Shown one piece after another: positions 17,339 through 26,308 of a stretch of DNA of 64,000 nucleotides (positions are counted from its first letter, which is position 1; each line of letters starts with the position of its first letter). The stretch comes from Modestobacter lapidis (GTDB lineage Bacteria; Actinomycetota; Actinomycetes; Mycobacteriales; Geodermatophilaceae), in NCBI GenBank assembly GCA_019779905.1, contig JABAKE010000017.1, positions 34,836 through 98,835 on the forward strand, written 5' to 3'. The notes below the pieces were generated by a model that saw nothing but the letters and a program-made list of their open reading frames with translations, was not told where the DNA came from and did no database searches. The position numbers and the translations under genes are program-made.

Positions 17339-17824
17339 ATGAAGTTGCCCGGGAAGCTGCGCGCCCGCGTGGAGGAGGCGTTCAGCCGACGGCTGGCCGA
17401 GCCCCTGCACGCCGTGCAGGGAGACATCGGCGGCATCCACGACCACCTGCACCGCCTGGAGCGCCGGCTGGACGACCTCGCCGGCCGGGACCGGGAGCTC
17501 GACGAGCGCATCGCCGAGCAGGCGCGGCGCGTGGAGCAGCTCGAACGCCGGATGGAGCCCGTCGAGCGGGAGTCCTCCTGGTCGGCGAACGAGCTGGCCC
17601 GGCTCGCCCCCCAGGCCGCTGCCTTCGAGGCGCGCCTGGAGCAGCAGCGCGAGCGCGCCGAGGTCATCACCGCAGAGCTCACCGACCTGCCCGAGGCCCG
17701 CACCCTCGTCGAGGTGGTCCGCGAGGAGCACGCCCGGGTGCGCGCCCGGCTCTCCCTGGTCTCCTCCTACGAGGAGCGGCTCCGCCGGCTGGAGCTCCGG
17801 TCGCTGGGCCGGGAGGGCTCATGA
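17339..17824 (+). CDS. Coiled-coil protein of unknown function in the Pse island
   Basis: 161 residues, highly charged, predicted almost entirely helical. From about residue 35 to 75 a heptad pattern rich in Leu, Arg and Glu (HRLERRLDDLAGRDRELDERI) indicates a coiled coil, with a second helical block at 85-150. No signal peptide, no membrane helix and no recognisable enzyme motif. A strong ribosome binding site (ACAGGAGG) lies before the ATG, and its end overlaps the pseI start as ATGA, so it is translated with pseI. It could be a scaffold or length regulator for the glycan made here; that is guesswork from position. Confidence 0.75.
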   Translation: MKLPGKLRARVEEAFSRRLAEPLHAVQGDIGGIHDHLHRLERRLDDLAGRDRELDERIAEQARRVEQLERRMEPVERESSWSANELARLAPQAAAFEARLEQQRERAEVITAELTDLPEARTLVEVVREEHARVRARLSLVSSYEERLRRLELRSLGREGS

Positions 17825-18888
17825 ACCCGGTACCGGAACTGCTCGCGGCAGCGGCGACCGGCACGCCGTGGATCATCGCCGAGCTGTCGGCCAACCACGA
17901 CGGCAGCCTGCAGCGCGCGCTGGCCACGATCGATGCGATCGCCGCGACCGGTGCGCAGACGGTCAAGTTCCAGACCTACACCGCCGAGTCGATGACGCTG
18001 GACTCCGACCGGCCGGCCTTCCGGGTCACCGACGACCACGGCCTCTGGGGCGGACGGCGGCTGTTCGACCTCTACCGGGAGGCCGGCACGCCCTACGAGT
18101 GGCACGAGGCGCTCTTCGCCCGGGCCCGGGAACACGGGCTGGTGCCGTTCTCCAGCCCGTTCGACGCCTCGGCGGTCGAGCTGCTCGAGGGCCTCGGCTG
18201 CGCCGTCTACAAGATCGCCTCCGCGGAGCTGCTGGACCTGCCGCTCATCCGGCTGGCGGCCGGCACCGGCAAGCCCCTGGTGATCTCCACCGGGATGGCG
18301 AGCCTGGGTGACATCGATGCGGCCCTGTCCGCCGCCCGCTCCGCGGGCTCGGGACAGCTCGTGCTGCTCAGCTGCACCGCCGCCTACCCCGCCGCACCGG
18401 CCCAGAGCCACCTGGCCAACATCGCGGTGCTCCGCGAGGCGTTCGGCGTGCCCGTCGGGCTGTCCGACCACACCCCCGGGGTCGGGGTCCCGGTCGCCGC
18501 CGTGGCGCTCGGCGCCGTCGCGGTGGAGAAGCACGTCATGCTCGACCGCGACGGTGGCGGGGTCGACTCGGCCTTCTCGCTCGACCAGGTGGAGCTGGCC
18601 GACCTGGTCCGCGAGTGCACCGCGGCCGGCGCCGCGGTCGCCGCGCCACCGGCCTTCGGGATCCGCCCGGGCGAGGAGGAGACCGCCCGGTTCCGCCGCT
18701 CGCTGTGGGTCGCCCGGGACGTCGCCGCCGGCGAGACGGTGCAGCCGGGCACCGTGCGGTCGCTGCGACCTGCCGGCGGCCTGCCCCCGGGCTCGTGGGA
18801 GGACGTGGTGGGCCGCCCGTTCGCCCGGTCCGTCCCCGGCGGCACCCCGCTGACCTGGGACCTGCTCGACGCGCCGGTCAGCCGCTGA
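17821..18888 (+). CDS. pseI: Pseudaminic acid synthase
   Basis: 355 residues. NeuB-family N-terminal TIM barrel (residues about 15-280) with IAELSANH, KFQTYT, TPYEWHEA, FSSPFD, YKIAS and LSDHTPG blocks, followed by a C-terminal SAF antifreeze-like domain (about 295-350). The details (ELSANHxGSL, QTYTxxSxTLxSD, TPYEWH) follow PseI and not NeuB or LegI. It condenses phosphoenolpyruvate with 2,4-diacetamido-2,4,6-trideoxy-altrose to give pseudaminic acid. Its 3' end overlaps that of the convergent pseC by 11 bases. Confidence 0.93.
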   Translation: MNPVPELLAAAATGTPWIIAELSANHDGSLQRALATIDAIAATGAQTVKFQTYTAESMTLDSDRPAFRVTDDHGLWGGRRLFDLYREAGTPYEWHEALFARAREHGLVPFSSPFDASAVELLEGLGCAVYKIASAELLDLPLIRLAAGTGKPLVISTGMASLGDIDAALSAARSAGSGQLVLLSCTAAYPAAPAQSHLANIAVLREAFGVPVGLSDHTPGVGVPVAAVALGAVAVEKHVMLDRDGGGVDSAFSLDQVELADLVRECTAAGAAVAAPPAFGIRPGEEETARFRRSLWVARDVAAGETVQPGTVRSLRPAGGLPPGSWEDVVGRPFARSVPGGTPLTWDLLDAPVSR

Positions 18889-20005
18889 AGAAGCCGCGGA
18901 CCAGGTCGCACACCCGGTCGACGTCGGCGTCGCCGAGCCCGACGAACAGCGGCAGCGACAGCTCCTGCCGGTACCAGCGCTCGGCCACCGGGAACTCCCC
19001 CCGGCGGTACCCGAGGTCGGCGAACACCGGGTGCCAGTGGGCGGGCACGTAGTTCACCTGGACGCCGACCCCCGCCGCGCGCAGGTGCTCGAACAGCGCC
19101 CGGCGGGCTTCCTCGGGAACGCGGGCCGGGTACAGGTGCCACGCGACGTCGGCGTCGTGCGGCCGGCTGGGCAGCGTCACCTCCGCCACGTCGGCGAGCG
19201 CGGCGTCGTACCGCGCACTCAACTCCGCACGCCGGGCGATGAACGCCGGCAGCCGGCGGAGCTGGCTGGACCCGAGGGCGCACAGGACGTCGGGCAACCG
19301 GTAGTTCAACCCGAAGGAGTGCACCTCCTGGTGCCAGGGCCCCTCGTCCGGCCAGCGCTGCCGGGCCGGGTCGCGGACCAGGCCGTGGTTGCGGAAGCCG
19401 GCGGCCCGCGCCAGCAGGTCGGGCGAGGTGCTGACGACCGCACCGCCCTCGGCGGTGGTCAGGTTCTTCGTGGCGAAGAAGCTCAGGGTGGTCAGGTCGG
19501 CGAGGGCACCCACCGGCCGGCCGCGCCACGTGGTGCCGATCGAGTGGGCGGCGTCCTCGAGGAGCAGCGCCCCGGCACCGTCGGCGACCTGCCGCAGCGC
19601 GTCCATGTCCGCCGGCGCGCCCGCGTAGTCGACCGCGGTGACCACCGTCGTCCGCGGGGTGACCGCGGCGGCGGCGGCCGCCGGGTCGAGGCAGCCGGTC
19701 GCCTCCTCGACGTCCGCGAAGACCACCCGCGCACCCAGGAGCGCCGCGGTCGCCGCGGTCGCGACGAAGGTGAACGGCGTGGTGACCACGTCCTGTCCCG
19801 GCCCCACACCGGCCGCCGCGTAGGCGGTGTGCAGGGCCGCCGTCCCGGAGGTCACCGCGACGGCCGGGTTCCCGCCGGTCCACCCGGCGAGGTCGGCCTC
19901 GAACCGGGTCACGGCGGGGCCGGTGGTCAGGTAGGGATCGGTGACCGCCCGGGCGACCGCCGCGACGTCCGACTCGTCGACCGACTGCCGGGCGTACGGG
20001 AGCAC
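18878..20005 (-). CDS. pseC: UDP-4-amino-4,6-dideoxy-AltNAc transaminase
   Basis: 375 residues, DegT/DnrJ/EryC1/StrS fold type I PLP aminotransferase. The N-terminus LPYARQSVDE and YLTTGPAV follows PseC. PLP contacts are the Asp in EDAAHS (D151) and the Schiff-base Lys in FFATKN (K180). It transaminates the 4-keto sugar made by PseB using glutamate. GTG start at 20003-20005, five bases after the pseB stop. Confidence 0.92.
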   Translation of the reverse strand: MLPYARQSVDESDVAAVARAVTDPYLTTGPAVTRFEADLAGWTGGNPAVAVTSGTAALHTAYAAAGVGPGQDVVTTPFTFVATAATAALLGARVVFADVEEATGCLDPAAAAAAVTPRTTVVTAVDYAGAPADMDALRQVADGAGALLLEDAAHSIGTTWRGRPVGALADLTTLSFFATKNLTTAEGGAVVSTSPDLLARAAGFRNHGLVRDPARQRWPDEGPWHQEVHSFGLNYRLPDVLCALGSSQLRRLPAFIARRAELSARYDAALADVAEVTLPSRPHDADVAWHLYPARVPEEARRALFEHLRAAGVGVQVNYVPAHWHPVFADLGYRRGEFPVAERWYRQELSLPLFVGLGDADVDRVCDLVRGFFSG

Positions 20006-20010
20006 GTCGC

Positions 20011-21006
20011 TCAGTCCAGCGCGGCGACGAGCTCGCGGAGCTCCTCGACGCCGATCAGGAGGTCGTTGGTGTCCGAGCGGTACGCCGACCCGTCCGGCAC
20101 CGGCTCACCGGCCGGCGGCTCGTAACCCCAGCCGGCCAGGTAGGGGGTGATCACGTACCGGTTGCCGGTGCGCAGCGTCCGGCGCGAGTCGTCGGCCGCG
20201 ATCATCTCCTCGTGCAGCTTCTCCCCCGGCCGGATGCCCACGTCCACGGTGTCCGCACCGGGCGCGATCGCCTCGGCGAGGTCGATCAGCTTGCTGCTGG
20301 GGATGCGCGGCACGTACAGCTCCCCGCCCACCATCACGTCGAGGGACTCGACCACGAAGTCGACGGCCTGCGGGAGGGAGATCCAGAACCGGGTCATCCG
20401 CCGGTCGGTGATCGGCAGCGGCTTCCCCTCGGCGGCCAGCCGGCGGAAGAACGGGATGACGCTCCCCCGGCTGCCCAGCACGTTGCCGTACCGGACCACG
20501 CTGAACCGGGTCCGCTGGTGGGCCGCGTAGTGGTTGGCCGACACGAACAGCCGGTCGGCGCAGAGCTTGGTCGCGCCGTACAGGTTGATCGGGCTCGACG
20601 CCTTGTCCGTGGAGAGCGCGACCACCTTCTCCACCCCGGTGTCGATGGCCGCCTCGACCACGTTCTCCGACCCGTTGACGTTGGTGCGGATGTACTCCAC
20701 GGGGTTGTACTCGGCCGTGTCCACCTGCTTGAGGGCGGCGGCGTGGACGACGACGTCGACGCCGTGCATCGCCCGGCGCAGGCGCTCCCGGTCCCGGATG
20801 TCGCCGATGAACCAGCGCAGCCGGGCGTCGTCGCCGAACCGGGACCGCATGTCCGACTGCTTCAGCTCGTCCCGGCTGAACACCACCACCCGTCGCGCAC
20901 CCAGGTCCAGGGCGCGCTGCACGAAGGCGTTGCCGAAGGAGCCCGTGGCTCCGGTGACGAGGACGGAGGCCCCCTGGAGGGACGACTGACCAGCCGGCTC
21001 GTTCAC
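20011..21006 (-). CDS. pseB: UDP-N-acetylglucosamine 4,6-dehydratase (inverting)
   Basis: 331 residues, extended SDR. NAD-binding TGATGSFG at 18-25, catalytic STDKA (S132 T133 D134 K135) with Tyr143 in NLYGATK, and VGIRPGEKLHEE near the C-terminus. These Asp/Lys/Tyr residues are the PseB catalytic set, distinct from retaining PglF enzymes, which are much larger and membrane-bound. It makes UDP-2-acetamido-2,6-dideoxy-arabino-hexos-4-ulose, the first step of the Pse pathway. GTG start at 21004-21006 preceded by GAGGGGTGG. Confidence 0.93.
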   Translation of the reverse strand: MNEPAGQSSLQGASVLVTGATGSFGNAFVQRALDLGARRVVVFSRDELKQSDMRSRFGDDARLRWFIGDIRDRERLRRAMHGVDVVVHAAALKQVDTAEYNPVEYIRTNVNGSENVVEAAIDTGVEKVVALSTDKASSPINLYGATKLCADRLFVSANHYAAHQRTRFSVVRYGNVLGSRGSVIPFFRRLAAEGKPLPITDRRMTRFWISLPQAVDFVVESLDVMVGGELYVPRIPSSKLIDLAEAIAPGADTVDVGIRPGEKLHEEMIAADDSRRTLRTGNRYVITPYLAGWGYEPPAGEPVPDGSAYRSDTNDLLIGVEELRELVAALD

Positions 21007-21092
21007 GTGCCACCCCTCGCCATCGGTTGCTCGTCGCCAGCGGATCGTGTCACAGCGCGACCGGCGCCGTTCTCCTCGGGCAGGATGGCGGC
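21007..21092. promoter_or_regulatory. Divergent promoter region pseB / pseF
   Basis: 86 bases separating pseB (minus) and pseF (plus). CAGGAT at 21081-21086 stands six bases before the pseF GTG (leaderless). pseB has a ribosome binding site, so its transcript has a leader. The two halves of the pathway can be co-regulated from here. Confidence 0.55.
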
Positions 21093-21824
21093 GTGCGGGT
21101 TGCAGCGGTCGTCCAGGCCCGGATGGGCTCCACCCGGCTGCCCGGGAAGGTCCTGCGTCCGCTGGGCGGCCGCCCGGTCCTGTCGTGGGTCCTCCGGGCC
21201 GTCGAGGCCAGCGGGTGCGCCGACGAGGTCGTGGTCGCGACGACGGTGCTGCCGGAGGACGACCCGGTGGAGCAGTGGGCGCGCGAGTCCGGCGTCGCCG
21301 TCGTGCGCGGCTCCGCCGACGACGTCCTGGCGCGCTACCTGGACGCGCTGGCCGCGCACCCGGCCGACGCGGTGGTGCGGCTGACCGCCGACTGCCCGCT
21401 CCTGGACCCGGCCCTGCTCCGTGGCGTCGTCGCCCTGTGGCGGTCCGCCCCGGACGCCTACGACTACGTGGCGACCACCCTGGAGCGGACCCTGCCCCGC
21501 GGGCTCGACGTCGAACTGGTCAGCGCCCCTGCCCTCCGGCGGGCGGGAGCCGGGGCCGGGGGTCACCACCGGGCGCACGTGACGTCCTACGTCTGGAGCC
21601 GGCCGGACCTCTTCCGGCTGGGCGGGCTGGTGGTCCGGCCGGCCGCGGCCGATCTGCGGGTCACCCTGGACACCGCCGAGGACGCGGCCCTGCTCGACGC
21701 TCTCGTCGCCCGCCTCGGGGACGCCCCGCCCGACTGGCGGGAGCTCGTCGGCGTGCTCCGGTCCAGCCCGGACCTGGTCGCGCTCAACGCGGCCGTCCAG
21801 CAGAAGGAACTCGAGGAGGGCTGA
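21093..21824 (+). CDS. pseF: Pseudaminic acid cytidylyltransferase
   Basis: 243 residues. The nucleotide-binding motif QARMGSTRLPGK at residues 8-19 is the CMP-acylneuraminate/SpsF-type cytidylyltransferase signature, followed by LTADCPLLDP (metal-binding Asp) near residue 95. It would activate pseudaminic acid to CMP-Pse. The subgroup with QARMGSTRLPGK is often annotated SpsF; the pathway context supports PseF. GTG start set by the CAGGAT element; a longer frame back to 21027 overlaps the pseB promoter. Confidence 0.88.
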   Translation: MRVAAVVQARMGSTRLPGKVLRPLGGRPVLSWVLRAVEASGCADEVVVATTVLPEDDPVEQWARESGVAVVRGSADDVLARYLDALAAHPADAVVRLTADCPLLDPALLRGVVALWRSAPDAYDYVATTLERTLPRGLDVELVSAPALRRAGAGAGGHHRAHVTSYVWSRPDLFRLGGLVVRPAAADLRVTLDTAEDAALLDALVARLGDAPPDWRELVGVLRSSPDLVALNAAVQQKELEEG

Positions 21825-21826
21825 GC

Positions 21827-23317
21827 GTGGCACCGCTGGCCTTGCTGCGCTGCGACGCGGTCCCCGCCACGGGGGTCGGCCACCTCGTCCGGTGCCTCGC
21901 CGTCGCCGAGGCGGCGGCCGCCGCCGGGTGGCGGGTGCTGCTCGTCGGCGAGGTGAGCGCTCCGCTGGCCGTGCAGCTGGTCGCGGCGGCCGGGCTGTCC
22001 GTGCACCCGGCCGGCACCGGACCGCTGGACGAGCTGGCGGCGGGCCTGGGCGCGCGGGTCGTCCACCTCGACCACTACGCGGTCGCCGGTCCACCGCCCG
22101 GCGACCCGGCCGCCGGCGACCTGCTGGTCAGCTCCGTCCAGGACGGCCGGCACGGGCGGCGGGACGCCCACGTCGTGGTGGACGCCTCCTCCCTCGCCGA
22201 GGTCACCGCCGCCGTCGTCCCCGCGGCCCGGGTGCGCCTCACCGGGCCGCGACAGGCGCTGCTCCGCGAGCAGGTGCGGCACGCCGCCGCGCGGCGACGG
22301 GCGGACCGCGCTGCCTCCTCCCGGGTGCTGGTGGTGGCCGGTGGGACGGATGCGGCCGGGATCGTCCCCCGCCTGGCGGCCATCGCGGTCGAGGCGGTCG
22401 CGGACCCGTCGGTCGAGATCCTGGTGCTCGATCCCGCGGCCACCGGAACGTCCCGCACTCCCGGCGGCGTGGTGCGCCGTCCGCCGGGGGCGGACCTGGT
22501 CGAGCTGGCCGCCGGCTCCCGCCTGGTGATCACGGCGAGCGGCACGACGACGAGCGAGCTGGCGGTGCTCGGGGTCCCGATGGCCGTGGTGCGCGCGGTG
22601 GACAACCAGGAGGAAACCTACTCCCGGCTGGTGTCGGCCGGTGCCGCCCTGGGGCTCGGCTCTGCCGCGGACCTCGACCGGGACCGGGACCGGCTGGTGC
22701 AGTCGCTGCGCGGGCTGGTCCACGACCGTGTCCGGCTGGCCGCCCTCTCCGAGGCAGCCGGCGCGCAGGTCGACGGCGCCGGCGCCGACCGGCTGGTGGC
22801 GGCGTGGACGTCGGTGCTCGACGGGCGCAGCGCACCCGGGGCACGAGGCTGGTGGGTGGGCCCGGCCCGGGCGTCGGACGGCGACCTGCTGTTCCGCTGG
22901 CGGAACGACCCGGAGACCAGGGCACGCTCGCTGACCACCGAGGCCGTTCCACGGGCCGGGCACGAGGCGTGGCTGACCGGTGTGCTCGCCGATCCGGATC
23001 GATCGCTGCTGATGGTCGGCCGCGGCGACGCCCGCGTGGGCACGGTGCGCTTCGACCGACGCGCCACGGAGACCTGGGAGGTGTCGATCACGATCGCGCC
23101 GGAGCAGCGTGGCCGGGGACGGGCACGGACCGTCCTGGCGTGCGGGGAGGAGTTCCTGGCCTGCCGGGTGGCGGGCCGGCCGACGGTGGTCGCCCAGGTA
23201 CGACCGGACAACCACGCCTCCCGGGCCCTCTTCGCCGCCGCCGGCTACCGCGCCACCGGGCTCGGCGACCCGGCGACCGGCTCGGTGGACCGCTGGGAGA
23301 AGCCCCTGCCGGTGTGA
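21827..23317 (+). CDS. pseG: Fused UDP-sugar hydrolase (PseG) and N-acetyltransferase (PseH)
   Basis: 496 residues, two domains. Residues about 1-330 are PseG: RCDAVPATGVGHLVRCL carries the catalytic His (H19), and the GT-B C-terminal half has the nucleotide-binding SGTTTSELAVLGVP near 237. Residues about 338-496 are a GNAT domain with the PseH-type start FRWRNDPETR and the acetyl-CoA loop EQRGRGRAR. PseH N-acetylates the 4-amino group and PseG then removes UDP, so the fusion joins consecutive steps. GAGGAGG precedes the GTG start two bases after pseF. In the well-studied Campylobacter and Helicobacter systems the two are separate proteins. Confidence 0.88.
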   Translation: MAPLALLRCDAVPATGVGHLVRCLAVAEAAAAAGWRVLLVGEVSAPLAVQLVAAAGLSVHPAGTGPLDELAAGLGARVVHLDHYAVAGPPPGDPAAGDLLVSSVQDGRHGRRDAHVVVDASSLAEVTAAVVPAARVRLTGPRQALLREQVRHAAARRRADRAASSRVLVVAGGTDAAGIVPRLAAIAVEAVADPSVEILVLDPAATGTSRTPGGVVRRPPGADLVELAAGSRLVITASGTTTSELAVLGVPMAVVRAVDNQEETYSRLVSAGAALGLGSAADLDRDRDRLVQSLRGLVHDRVRLAALSEAAGAQVDGAGADRLVAAWTSVLDGRSAPGARGWWVGPARASDGDLLFRWRNDPETRARSLTTEAVPRAGHEAWLTGVLADPDRSLLMVGRGDARVGTVRFDRRATETWEVSITIAPEQRGRGRARTVLACGEEFLACRVAGRPTVVAQVRPDNHASRALFAAAGYRATGLGDPATGSVDRWEKPLPV

Positions 23318-23350
23318 CGGCGGCAGGGCTCGCACCGGTCGGGGCCGTCA
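23315..23350. terminator. Hairpin joining two convergent stop codons
   Basis: TGACGGC at 23315-23321 pairs with GCCGTCA at 23344-23350 across a 22-base loop. The first three bases are the pseG-pseH stop and the last three the complement of the sbcC stop. The stem is only seven base pairs, so it is a modest terminator candidate. Confidence 0.5.
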
Positions 23351-26308
23351 GGCCGCGAGGCGCGAGCCGTGCCGCCCGGCGATGACCTCGACCCGGCTGC
23401 CGATGCGCGTGCGCAGCTCCTCGACGTGGCTGATCAGGCCGACCGTGCGGCCACCCCGCCGCAGCTCGTCGAGCACCGTCATCACCGCGTCGAGGGCCAG
23501 CGGGTCGAGGGTGCCGAAGCCCTCGTCGACGAAGAGGGTGTCCAGCTGCACCCCGCCGCTCTCCGCGGTGACCACGTCGGCCAGACCCAGGGCGAGGGCG
23601 AGAGAGGCCATGAAGCTCTCCCCGCCGGAGAGGGTCTTGGTCGGCCGACGGACGCCGGTGTACTCGTCGAGGACGTCGAGCCCGAGCCCGCCGCGGGCAC
23701 CGTGCCGGCCCTGTGCGTCACTGTGCACGAAGGTGTACCGGCCGCCGGACATGTGCTGCAGCCGCCGGCTGGCCACCGAGGCGACCTCCTCCAGGCGGGC
23801 AGCGAGCACGAAGGACTGCAGCCGCATCTTCAGCTGGTTCGAGCCGCGGCCGTTGACCAGGTCCGCGAGGGCGGTGACCTGGTCCGACCAGGCCCGCCGC
23901 TCGTCGAGCTCGACGTCGACGGCGGTGACCTCGCCGGCCAGCGCGTCCAGCGCCGCGGCACATCCGGCGGCGTGCTCGGCCGCCGTCACGGCCGCCTCGC
24001 GCGCCGTGGTGGCGTGCCGGCAGGCCACCTGCGCGGCGTCGAGGTCGGGCCGCGGGCCCAGGTCGGCGAGGTCGGGCTCGGCGAGGGTGGCGCTCACCGC
24101 GACCAGCTGGTGGTCGTGCTCCTCGACCTGCCGGGCGAGGGCACCGAGGCGGCTGCGGTCGAGCAGTGCGTCGGCCGCGGCCGGCACGTCGGCGAAGCCG
24201 CCCTCGGCGGCCCGCTCCTCGGCCGTCCGACGGGCGCTGTCGGCCGCGGTGCGGACCCGCAGCTCGGCATCGGCCGCCGCCACCAGCGCCTCGCACCGCT
24301 CGGCCTCGGCGACCAGGCGGTCGATGCGTCCTGGGAGGTCGGCATCGTCGGCGCAGGCGGCGACGAGCCGGCCGCGCACCTCGGTGCAGGCGGCGACGGT
24401 TGCGGCCGCCTCGGCCCGGGTGCGCTCCAGCAGCGCCCGGTCGTCGGCGACCGTCCGCTGGGTGGCATCGCGCCGGGCGGCCAGCTCGGCCAGCTCCGCG
24501 CGGGCCTGCGCCAGACCGGTGGCGAGCCCGGCCGCGGCCGACTCCGCCGCCCGGGCGTCGACCAGCTGCTCGCGGAGCGCCGGCAGCGGCACTGCACCGG
24601 CGCGGGCCTGGTGCGCGGTCAGCTCGCCCTGCGCGGCCTCCCGGACGACGCGGGCCGCGGTGACCCGCTGCTCGGCGCGCTCGACGTCCTGACGGGCGCG
24701 CTCCTCGTCCTCGGCGGTCACGGCGGACCCGTGCGCGGTGGCCGGCCCCGGGTGCTCGGTGGCTCCGCAGACCGGGCAGTCGGCGCCGTCGCGGAGCTGG
24801 GCGGCGAGCTCGGCGGCCATGCCGTCCAGCCGGGCGGTACGCAGGGCGGCCAGCCGGTCGCGGGCGTCCAGCCAGGCCTCCCGGGCGTCCTGCTCGGCCT
24901 GCCGCCCGGCGGCGACCTGGTCGGTGAGCGCCGCGGCGGCCTCGGCGGCGGCCACGGCGGCGGCCAGGGCCCGCGCGCCGGCGGTCAGCCCGGGCAGCCG
25001 GGCGGCAGCCTCCTGGGCGGCCGCGACCGCGGCCTCCTGGGTACTGATCCGACCGGGCCAGCCGGCCAGTTCCTCGCTGCCCTGCCGCACCCGCTGCTCG
25101 AGGTCGGTGACGGTGCGGGCCAGCCGGGCGCCGGCGCGATCCAGCTCCTCGGCGCGGTCGACCTCGGGGAGCAGCGCCCGCGCTGCGGCGGCCTCGTCGC
25201 GGAGCCCGCGGGACACCAGCGTGTCGGCGTCCCGCCCGGCGGCGACGGCGGCCCAGGCCCGCTCGGTCCGCTGCAGGGCGTCGGCGGCCTCCTCGGCGGC
25301 GAGCGCGGTGCGCCCGGCGGCCTCCAGTGCATCGCGCAGCGGCTCGGCCCGCCGGCCGGCGTCCAGCAGCGCGCGGAGGCCGACGAGCCCGGACTCGGCG
25401 GCGGTCAGCCGCTCGAACTCGCGGCGGGCCCGCTCGCGGCGGACGTGCCGTTCCTCGAGGGTGCGGGCGGCAGCCAGCGCGCGGTCCTCCTCCGCGACCA
25501 GCTCCGCCGCCTTCTCGGCCTCGGCCCGGGCCGACGCGCGGCGCGCCTCGGCCGCGGCGCGGACAGCGGCCACCCAGGGCGCGACCCGGGCCCCGGCGGC
25601 GGCGCCGACCAGCTCCGGCGCCAGGTGCTCCGGCACCTCCACGTCGGCGACCTGGGCGACGCGGGCGATCAGCGTGCTCATCCGGACCCGCACGTCCTCG
25701 AGCTCCTGGCGCGCGGACTGGCGTTCCGTGGCGAGCCAGTCCTCGGCGCGGGCGAACCGGCCGACGTCGAACAGGGTGCGGAGCAGGCGCCCCCGTTCTT
25801 CCGGCTCGGCACGCAGGAAGCGGGCGAAGTCGCCCTGCGGCAGCAGCACGACCTGGCAGAACTGCTCGGCCGACAGACCGAGCCGGGTGCGCAGGTGCTC
25901 GGAGCCCTCGTCGATCCGCGTGCTGACCGGCTCCCAGCCGTCAGCGGTCAGCCGCTGGACGGTGAGCCTGGCCTGCTCGGTGGTCCAGCCGGCACCCCGC
26001 AGCTTGGGCCGCTGCTGCTCGGGGCGGCGGACGACCAGCAGCCGCTCCCCGCCCAGCGTCAGCTCGCACCGCACCTCGGTGCGCACGCTGGGACCGGCGT
26101 GGTCGCTGCGCAGCCGGCGCTCCTCGCCGCGAGCGCCGGGGACGGTGCCGTAGAGGGCGAACACGACCGCATCGAGCAGCGTGGTCTTACCCGCCCCGGT
26201 GGGCCCCCACAGCAGGAAGAGCCCGTCCCGCCCGACCTCGTCGAAGTCGACGGTGACGGTGTCGACGAACGGGCCGAACGCGGTGACCTCGAGCCGGTGC
26301 ACCCTCAT
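23348..26308 (-). CDS. sbcC: Exonuclease SbcC, ATPase subunit
   Basis: 986 residues. Walker A GPTGAGKT at 35-42, Q-loop LLPQGDFARFL near 145, long coiled-coil arms, zinc-hook Cys pair in CPVCGATEHPG at about 510, ABC signature LSGGES and Walker B DTLFVDEGFGTLDP at the C-terminus. With SbcD it forms the Mre11-Rad50-like nuclease that opens hairpins and cleans DNA ends. ATG 26306-26308 overlaps the sbcD stop as ATGA. Located directly beside the Pse island, facing it. Confidence 0.96.
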   Translation of the reverse strand: MRVHRLEVTAFGPFVDTVTVDFDEVGRDGLFLLWGPTGAGKTTLLDAVVFALYGTVPGARGEERRLRSDHAGPSVRTEVRCELTLGGERLLVVRRPEQQRPKLRGAGWTTEQARLTVQRLTADGWEPVSTRIDEGSEHLRTRLGLSAEQFCQVVLLPQGDFARFLRAEPEERGRLLRTLFDVGRFARAEDWLATERQSARQELEDVRVRMSTLIARVAQVADVEVPEHLAPELVGAAAGARVAPWVAAVRAAAEARRASARAEAEKAAELVAEEDRALAAARTLEERHVRRERARREFERLTAAESGLVGLRALLDAGRRAEPLRDALEAAGRTALAAEEAADALQRTERAWAAVAAGRDADTLVSRGLRDEAAAARALLPEVDRAEELDRAGARLARTVTDLEQRVRQGSEELAGWPGRISTQEAAVAAAQEAAARLPGLTAGARALAAAVAAAEAAAALTDQVAAGRQAEQDAREAWLDARDRLAALRTARLDGMAAELAAQLRDGADCPVCGATEHPGPATAHGSAVTAEDEERARQDVERAEQRVTAARVVREAAQGELTAHQARAGAVPLPALREQLVDARAAESAAAGLATGLAQARAELAELAARRDATQRTVADDRALLERTRAEAAATVAACTEVRGRLVAACADDADLPGRIDRLVAEAERCEALVAAADAELRVRTAADSARRTAEERAAEGGFADVPAAADALLDRSRLGALARQVEEHDHQLVAVSATLAEPDLADLGPRPDLDAAQVACRHATTAREAAVTAAEHAAGCAAALDALAGEVTAVDVELDERRAWSDQVTALADLVNGRGSNQLKMRLQSFVLAARLEEVASVASRRLQHMSGGRYTFVHSDAQGRHGARGGLGLDVLDEYTGVRRPTKTLSGGESFMASLALALGLADVVTAESGGVQLDTLFVDEGFGTLDPLALDAVMTVLDELRRGGRTVGLISHVEELRTRIGSRVEVIAGRHGSRLAA

